Source of the DNA: Arthrobacter sp. SLBN-122
Lineage (GTDB): Bacteria > Actinomycetota > Actinomycetes > Actinomycetales > Micrococcaceae
Length of the DNA: 64,000 nt
Assembly: GCF_006715165.1 (NCBI RefSeq)
Contig: NZ_VFMS01000001.1
Location: 620,001-684,000, forward strand
Direction: 5' to 3'
Each line of letters begins with the position of its first letter. The first letter of the stretch is position 1. Shown here piece by piece: positions 59,263 through 64,000 of the stretch. The notes under the pieces were generated by a model. The model did no database searches and was not told the origin of the DNA. It worked only from the letters and a program-made list of their open reading frames with translations. The translations under genes were made by a program, and so were the position numbers.

Positions 59263-59666
59263 CAGGTGTCCCGGCGTGGTTCCCCTTCGGCGGGCAGATT
59301 CTCCCAGAGCCCCATCACGTTGCCCTCGGAATCCTTGAAGTAGGCCGTGTAGCCCATGCCGGGAATCTCGTTTTTGGGCATGACCACCGACCCGCCCAGC
59401 TGCTCAACCCTCTTCAGCGTCGCGTTGATGTCCGGGACGTCCACGGTGATGACCGGGTGGGTGATCTGCCCCTCCCTGGCCATCATTCCGCCGTTGATGG
59501 CACCGGCCGCCACCGGCTGGCCGTTGTCATCCATATCCGCGGTGATGACCATGCTGTAGTCCATCCCCGGCACCGGTTCTATCCGCCAGTCCAGCGCTTC
59601 CTGGTAAAACTTCCTGGCCCGCTCCCGGTCATCCGCCGGGATCTCGAAATGCACTACTCCGCCCAT
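59262..59666 (-). CDS. VOC-family (glyoxalase-like) protein
   Basis: 134 residues from ATG 59666 (MGGVVHFEIPADDRERARKF), with AGGAGG upstream. Vicinal-oxygen-chelate fold of two beta-alpha-beta-beta-beta units: VHFEIPADDRERARKFYQEA and HPVITVDVPDINATLKRVEQ; the late strand GYTAYFKDSEGNVMGLWEN carries the metal-site Glu. Small members act as isomerases, dioxygenases or resistance proteins; none can be assigned. Convergent with the gap upstream of the AlkA-like gene. Confidence 0.88.
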   Translation of the reverse strand: MGGVVHFEIPADDRERARKFYQEALDWRIEPVPGMDYSMVITADMDDNGQPVAAGAINGGMMAREGQITHPVITVDVPDINATLKRVEQLGGSVVMPKNEIPGMGYTAYFKDSEGNVMGLWENLPAEGEPRRDT

Positions 59667-59854
59667 CGTGGCCCTCCTGCCGCGTCCGATGCGGCCCAAT
59701 TGGTTCCGCACCACGGAGTGGATTCTAGGGTTTGCGCGCCCGCGGAATTAGGGCCGTTCTGCCTTTGCTTCCGGCCGCATTCCTGCCCTGGGTTTACTGC
59801 CAGGTCCGCCCGGATGTCCCGCTGCTGTCAGTGGTCCGTGGGACGATGGAAGAC

Positions 59855-60838
59855 ATGACGATTGCAGAGGCACCTCCCCGGCTGGCAGCCGCGGCGGACG
59901 TGTCCCTGCGGTGGTATCCGGAGGCCCCCTACAGCCTTTCCCGCACCCTTGGGCCGCTCCTGCGCGGCAACAGCGATCCTTCCTTCTGCGTGCAGGGTGA
60001 CGTCATCTGGAATGCGTTGACGACGCCGGCCGGCCCGGCAACCATGCGGCTCGCCCCGGCGGGCGGCGAAGCAGGCGGGCCCCTGGTGGACATCCAGGCG
60101 TGGGGCCCCGGCGCCGCTTCGGCGGTGAAGGCAGCGCCCCGGCTCCTGGGGGCCGACGACGACTGGCGGGGTTTCGATGAACCGTCCTTCCATGCCACGC
60201 TGCCGCGCATTGTGCGGGAAGCCCGGCTCCGGAGCCGGGCGGTCCGGCTGCCTTCAAGCGGCCGCATGGTGGACCAGCTGGTCCCGATCATCCTGGAACA
60301 GAAGGTGACGGTGATCGAGGCCCGGCGTGCCTACCGCTACCTGGTGCACCGCTACGGGACTCCGGCGCCCCCGGCCGGGACGTCCACGCCGCCCACCCTG
60401 GTCGTGGCACCGACGGCCACCCAGTGGCTGCAGGTTCCCAGCTGGGAGTGGCACAAGGCCGGGGTGGGACCGCAGCGCTCCGCCACCGTCATGCGCGCCC
60501 TGCGTTCCGCCGCCGCGCTTGAACGCCTCGCGGCGCTGCCGGCGCTGGAGGCAGCGGAGAAGATGCAGGTCATCCCGGGGATTGGGGCGTGGACCGCGGC
60601 CGAGGTGGTGCAGCGCACCCACGGCTGCCCAGACTCGATCTCGGTGGGCGACTACCACCTCGCGGCCTACGTGGGGGCCGCACTGACCGGACGCCGGACC
60701 GACGACGCCGGGATGCTCCGCCTTTTGGAGCCCTGGCGGGGGCACCGCCAGCGCGTGGTCCGGATGATCCAGGCCACGGGCTTCCGCAAGCCCGCCTTCG
60801 GCCCGCGGATGACCATCCAGGACCACCGGGGGCACTGA
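59855..60838 (+). CDS. AlkA-like DNA-3-methyladenine glycosylase (HhH-GPD)
   Basis: 327 residues from ATG 59855 (MTIAEAPPRLAAAADVSLRW), with GGAAG just upstream; an ATG at 59846 is also possible. Excises alkylated bases from DNA. The N-terminal half contains the AlkA-type beta domain, and the C-terminal half the helix-hairpin-helix QVIPGIGAWTAAEVVQRT, followed by the catalytic Asp region in SISVGDYHLAAYVG. The region VDQLVPIILEQKVTVIEARR is the intercalating-helix segment of the family. Cytosolic repair enzyme; second glycosylase-type gene in the window after the AlkZ-like one. Confidence 0.88.
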   Translation: MTIAEAPPRLAAAADVSLRWYPEAPYSLSRTLGPLLRGNSDPSFCVQGDVIWNALTTPAGPATMRLAPAGGEAGGPLVDIQAWGPGAASAVKAAPRLLGADDDWRGFDEPSFHATLPRIVREARLRSRAVRLPSSGRMVDQLVPIILEQKVTVIEARRAYRYLVHRYGTPAPPAGTSTPPTLVVAPTATQWLQVPSWEWHKAGVGPQRSATVMRALRSAAALERLAALPALEAAEKMQVIPGIGAWTAAEVVQRTHGCPDSISVGDYHLAAYVGAALTGRRTDDAGMLRLLEPWRGHRQRVVRMIQATGFRKPAFGPRMTIQDHRGH

Positions 60839-60981
60839 CCTGCACGGCACTTCCGGCCGCCTGGAAACGCTTGATCTCCGTGCCAGAGGGTACGGAACCG
60901 GTATAGGGCGCTCCGCGGGGTGCCACACCCGTCCGGTTGGACGGCACCAGGCTGGCAGGCAACGTCGACCGAAAGGATCCC

Positions 60982-61593
60982 ATGAGCTCCGAAACAGGCA
61001 GCACCGACCCAAACTCCGAGGCTGTGCCCGGAACGTCGCAGGATCCCGCCGTCCTGGATCCGGACGCCCAGGATCCGGACGCAGAGGAGAAGCTTAGGCT
61101 GCAGCTGGCCATCTTCGACGTGTCGCGCGACGCCGGAGGCAGGGGCTTGCAGGAGATCCGGGAAATGCTGCTGTCAGCCTTTGCCGCCCGGGGCGTTGCG
61201 GCACCGCCTGCAACTTGGGTGGAGTCCGTGGCGTCCTCGGCGTTTTACGGTGAGCCCTACATCATCGACTACCCCACGGCCATAGCAGCCGACGATCTGG
61301 AACCGGCCCCGAACCCGGAGGTCCGCGAGCGGCTCGCCGCCCGGCGGGAACTGCGCGAGGTGCAGCTCCCACCCGGAATCTTTCCCTCCCAAGAGGAGTG
61401 GAATATCCGTGCCAACGAGGTCACCAGCGCGGACCGGGGACGCGGCGGGCGAGCTGCCCTCCGAGCCCTGAAGGCACCTGAAGGCCTCTCCCGGCAGCTC
61501 TTGGCAGCGGTAGGGCTGGCAGGAGTCGTCCTGGCTGCCCTTGCGATTATCCAGTTATCACGCCGCACCTCCAGGGTCTCCCTGGAGGGCTAG
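60982..61593 (+). CDS. Hypothetical protein with C-terminal membrane helix
   Basis: 203 residues from ATG 60982 (MSSETGSTDPNSEAVPGTSQ), with AAAGGAT 5 bases upstream. The first 45 residues are acidic and low-complexity, with a repeated D-P-D-A (LDPDAQDPDAEE). A folded middle part follows (LRLQLAIFDVSRDAGGRGLQ, AFAARGVAAPPATWVESVAS), and one membrane helix near the end (about 178-197, LLAAVGLAGVVLAALAIIQL) then a short basic tail: a tail-anchored layout. It directly precedes the WXG100-calpain gene (74 bases). No family recognised. Confidence 0.7.
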   Translation: MSSETGSTDPNSEAVPGTSQDPAVLDPDAQDPDAEEKLRLQLAIFDVSRDAGGRGLQEIREMLLSAFAARGVAAPPATWVESVASSAFYGEPYIIDYPTAIAADDLEPAPNPEVRERLAARRELREVQLPPGIFPSQEEWNIRANEVTSADRGRGGRAALRALKAPEGLSRQLLAAVGLAGVVLAALAIIQLSRRTSRVSLEG

Positions 61594-61667
61594 GGGCAGT
61601 TCTCCCCATCCCGCCTTTGTCCGCCGCCGCATAAGCTGTTGGAGGCTGGGACTGATTTGGGGGAACA

Positions 61668-63161
61668 ATGGCAGGCATTTATGGGGCGGACGTCGCCCAA
61701 CTTCGCGCCCTGGGAAAGGCCCTGACGGCCTCCTCGGCGCGCCTGGCGTCCACCGGGACGGCGCTTTCGAGGGACGTGCGCGACCCGGGCCAGTGGAAAG
61801 GGGCCGACGCCGAGGCGTTCCGGAACGACTGGGCCGGTACCCACAGCCTCCTGCTGGGCAAAGTCGTCGAGGCGCTTGCGGAAGCCGGGAAAGCGGCCGG
61901 GCGGCACGCGGATGAGCAGGAACTCGCCAGCGGCGCCGGTGGCACGGCAAGCCGGACCAGCGCTGCTGGAGGCCCCGCCAGCAAGGACCGCGGGGATTCG
62001 ACAGCCGAGTATCTGACCGGCGGGGAGCATTCTGTGGCTCGCCACCCCGACCGGGGCGAAGCCAACCTGGCCGCGCCGGAATTGGACAGGCTCCGGGGCC
62101 TGGTCAGGGCCGCTGCGTCGAGCAGCAACTTCTTTGTGGGCAACGATACGGACGTCAACGAACTCCGTGATGCCCTGGCCGGGCTCAAGCCGGCCCAGCT
62201 GAACCAGCTGCTGGAGTCGTTGACCGACGATGAGATCCGCAGCCTGGGCAGCGGCGCCGCAACCGACGGCAAGGGCCTGTTCAACGGCGAGGGAACTACT
62301 CCCTTCGAACGGCAGCAACTGCTCGACCAGCTCTTGTCCAAGGCGTCAAGGGAGCACGTGCGCCGGCTGAAAGACCTCATCCCGTGGGCACAGCCGGATG
62401 GAACAGCAATGGGAGACGCTGCCAGGCCCGGCGGCCCAGACCCCAGCGGCCCCGACCAGTGGGTGGAGCCCAAGTGGCCAGTAATCGGGCAACGCCCGAG
62501 CACTGACGACATCAAGCAGGGCCAGTACGGGGACTGCGTGGTTCTGGCAGCCGCCGGGGCCATGATCAATGCGGATCCCGGCTGGGCCCGCGAGCACGTG
62601 ACAGACAACGGCAACGGAACCGTTTCTGTCCTGTTGTTTGACAAGAACGGGCAAGAGCAGTGGGTGAGCGTCACCTCCGACCTGCCGGCGAACAGCAAGG
62701 GCACACAGATGGGCGCCAAGGCGGGTTTCGGCGGCAACTGGCCGGCCTACGTGGAGAAAGCACTGGCACAGGTATACACCGAAGACGACAACAATGATGG
62801 CGCTAAGGAAGGCACGCCCCCGGATCAGGCGTACCCGCCGGGTAACTACCGCGCCATCGAAGGCAACTGGGGACCGGATGCATTCCAGTACCTGGCGGGA
62901 CCAAACATAGCGCGCACATCTGCTGCCGATGATGTGTGGGAGGCGGTCAGACAGGGGCGCCCCGCTTTGGTGACCACCCTCGCCGACCTGCCCCAAGGTG
63001 CCCCAGAGGGTTATCACACCAGCCACGCCTACTTCGTTACCGGTTTGGATGCGGAAGGAAATATTCTCCTGCGGAACCCCTGGGGTTCGCAGTACCCGGT
63101 CCTGGCCGTGACGCCACAGGACTTCAAAGACAAGTACCAAGACGCATCGGTGGTGCGCTGA
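61668..63161 (+). CDS. WXG100-like protein with C-terminal calpain-type cysteine protease domain
   Basis: A 497-residue two-part protein. Residues 1-95 form a WXG100/ESX-like helical hairpin with Trp43-Lys-Gly45 at the turn (DPGQWKGADAEAFRNDW), the class of N-terminal domain that directs proteins to type VII-like secretion. A Gly/Ala/Ser-rich linker and a helical middle part (about 140-240) follow. Residues 265-497 match calpain proteases: oxyanion Gln284 and nucleophile Cys290 in QGQYGDCVVLAAAG, His453 in TSHAYFVTGL, Asn470 in LLRNPWGSQ. All three catalytic residues are present. The stop overlaps the lipoprotein ATG (TGATG). Probable secreted toxin or effector by inference. GGGGGAACA is the ribosome site. 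Confidence 0.82.
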   Translation: MAGIYGADVAQLRALGKALTASSARLASTGTALSRDVRDPGQWKGADAEAFRNDWAGTHSLLLGKVVEALAEAGKAAGRHADEQELASGAGGTASRTSAAGGPASKDRGDSTAEYLTGGEHSVARHPDRGEANLAAPELDRLRGLVRAAASSSNFFVGNDTDVNELRDALAGLKPAQLNQLLESLTDDEIRSLGSGAATDGKGLFNGEGTTPFERQQLLDQLLSKASREHVRRLKDLIPWAQPDGTAMGDAARPGGPDPSGPDQWVEPKWPVIGQRPSTDDIKQGQYGDCVVLAAAGAMINADPGWAREHVTDNGNGTVSVLLFDKNGQEQWVSVTSDLPANSKGTQMGAKAGFGGNWPAYVEKALAQVYTEDDNNDGAKEGTPPDQAYPPGNYRAIEGNWGPDAFQYLAGPNIARTSAADDVWEAVRQGRPALVTTLADLPQGAPEGYHTSHAYFVTGLDAEGNILLRNPWGSQYPVLAVTPQDFKDKYQDASVVR

Positions 63162-63598
63162 TGGGACTTCTGCATCGGTTTCACCGTCTGGGAGCTGTCG
63201 CCCTCCTGACCGTGGGCACAGGAGCGTGCTCCCCCAGTCCATCCACAGATCCCACGCCCGTTTCCACTGAGGAGCCCACAATGACTGACAGCTGCACTGG
63301 ATCAGGCGCCTACCGTATCGTCCCTTCAATTCCCGGGTCATGGCCGCTGCTTCCCGATTCCAGCAAGGGCGACAAGTTCACGCCGACTGTGGGGCTGGCT
63401 GGCACGAAGGCCTCTGCCTCCCCTGCAACGGCCGACCTCTCACTGGCTGCCGACGCCCCGGATCCCACTCCGGTCTACTTCCATGACCTCAGGCTGGGCT
63501 CCGAAGCAGCGATGAACGGCTACACGATCAGGATCACCTCGATCTGCGACGGCGAAGTCCGCTTCGACCTGGTGCAGCAGCCCGATGGACAATCCTGA
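63161..63598 (+). CDS. Small lipoprotein, probable partner of the calpain-type protein
   Basis: 145 residues from ATG 63161 (MGLLHRFHRLGAVALLTVGT). A type II signal peptide ends in the lipobox T-G-A-Cys23, so the mature protein of about 122 residues would be anchored outside the membrane. After a Pro/Thr/Ser linker comes a compact domain with two Cys (DSCTGSGAYRIVPSIPGSWP and ITSICDGEVRFDLVQQPDG). It starts on the last base of the calpain-type gene's stop, so the two are translationally coupled. Position and surface location fit an immunity or inhibitor role for a secreted protease; this is inference. Confidence 0.75.
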   Translation: MGLLHRFHRLGAVALLTVGTGACSPSPSTDPTPVSTEEPTMTDSCTGSGAYRIVPSIPGSWPLLPDSSKGDKFTPTVGLAGTKASASPATADLSLAADAPDPTPVYFHDLRLGSEAAMNGYTIRITSICDGEVRFDLVQQPDGQS

Positions 63599-63619
63599 GG
63601 CCGGTCGGCTCATGGCGCG

Positions 63620-63724
63620 AACTTCGGAGGCGTGGGGCTGGCTCCTTGTCCTGGCTACACCATCAAAATCACCTCAATCTGCGACGGCGAAGTCCTGTTC
63701 GACCTGGTGGCGCAGCCCGGATAG
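63620..63724 (+). pseudogene. Duplicated 3' fragment of the lipoprotein gene
   Basis: Codons 63653-63724 read GYTIKITSICDGEVLFDLVA then QPG-stop, nearly identical to the lipoprotein's end (GYTIRITSICDGEVRFDLVQ). In frame upstream only NFGGVGLAPCP can be read, with no start codon or signal peptide. The stop abuts the end of the convergent acyl-CoA synthetase gene. It is a remnant of a second, tandem copy. Confidence 0.8.
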
Positions 63725-64000
63725 TCAGAGCCCCAGCCGGGCCACTGCTTCCTCGCGCATCTGGACCTTGCGGATCTTTCCCGAGACCGTCATGGGGAAA
63801 CTCTCGCGGACTTCCACGTAGCGCGGGATCTTATAGTGAGCCAGCCGCCCCCGGCAGTACTCGGCGAGCGTCCCGGCGTCCAGCGGCCCGGCCCCCGGCT
63901 TGAGGATGATGCAGGCCATCAGCTCCTCGCCGAACCTGGCATCCGGGACCCCGATCACCTGCACGTCCTGGATGTCGGGGTGTGTGTACAGGAACTCCTC
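63725..64000 (-). CDS. Acyl-CoA synthetase (AMP-binding), C-terminal part, cut by window edge
   Basis: The last 91 codons of an ANL-superfamily enzyme; the frame is open through base 64000 (EEFLYTHPDIQDVQVIG). This is the mobile C-terminal domain: VIGVPDARFGEELMACIILK, YCRGRLAHYKIPRYVEV, and the catalytic Lys in MTVSGKIRKVQMRE, which catalyses adenylation. The final residues LGL are typical. Such enzymes activate fatty acids as acyl-CoA; chain length cannot be told. Confidence 0.92.
   Translation of the reverse strand, partial: EEFLYTHPDIQDVQVIGVPDARFGEELMACIILKPGAGPLDAGTLAEYCRGRLAHYKIPRYVEVRESFPMTVSGKIRKVQMREEAVARLGL

Noticed and set aside
1..64000. CRISPR arrays, insertion sequences, phage genes, rRNA genes.
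   Set aside because: No regularly spaced repeats, no transposase or integrase motifs, no phage structural genes and no rRNA signatures were seen anywhere in the window.

Overview
The window is G+C-rich DNA from a high-GC Gram-positive bacterium, most likely a member of the Micrococcaceae close to Arthrobacter/Pseudarthrobacter. Support comes from a mycothiol synthase gene (mshD) directly behind a GlnR-type regulator, a ppk1-mutT1 pair arranged as in mycobacteria, a murB-MaoC (HadA/HadB-like) cluster, GTG/TTG starts, and many genes whose only visible start signal is a -10 box 6-7 bases before the start codon (leaderless transcripts). The assignment is inference from gene content and order; no database search was possible.

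Layout. 1-6.3 kb: the end of pfkA, an acetyltransferase, a drug-type MFS exporter, ankyrin, YgfZ-like, flavodoxin-like and nitrobindin-like genes, and a 37-codon membrane microprotein. 6.3-14.4 kb: a membrane protein, glnR with a structured-looking leader, mshD, ppk1, mutT1, a membrane protein apparently split by an in-frame stop, and thyA. 14.4-17.1 kb: folA, a small membrane protein, the 15-codon remnant of a WXG100-type gene, and four tandem paralogous small membrane proteins. 17.1-23 kb: asd, an AlkZ-like glycosylase, and the murB/MFS/MaoC/MaoC operon. 22.8-31.2 kb: ArsR-SulP, a CitE-like lyase with DUF2797 and DUF3188 genes, an aldo/keto reductase, and a GH13 alpha-glucosidase divergent from a ROK regulator. 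31.2-41.7 kb: a Na+/H+ antiporter, an NmrA-like protein, and narGHJI with a NarK-type transporter. 41.7-49 kb: a DHFR-like protein, a TetR divergent from a SnoaL-NmrA pair, a second YidC, tRNA-Met(CAT), tRNA-Thr(GGT), a DEAD-box helicase with a long leader, and a MOSC protein. 49-59 kb: a DUF1190/glutathionylspermidine-synthase-like/APC permease/acyl-CoA dehydrogenase operon, an SDR, HxlR-MFS, and cbs-metB (transsulfuration). 59-64 kb: a VOC protein, an AlkA-like glycosylase, a hypothetical protein, a WXG100-calpain protease with a lipoprotein partner, and the end of an acyl-CoA synthetase.

The most unusual content is the pair of WXG100-linked loci. At 61.7-63.7 kb an intact protein joins a WXG100-like head to a calpain-type cysteine protease (Cys290, His453, Asn470). 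Its stop codon overlaps the start of a lipoprotein gene (TGATG), and a second copy of that lipoprotein's 3' end follows. At 15.3 kb the same kind of start region is preserved, but the body is missing: about ten codons run into a stop that again forms TGATG with the next gene, followed by four related membrane proteins. I read the first as a toxin/immunity-type unit and the second as a decayed toxin with a retained, expanded immunity-like array. The homology of motifs is seen; the toxin/immunity roles are inference.
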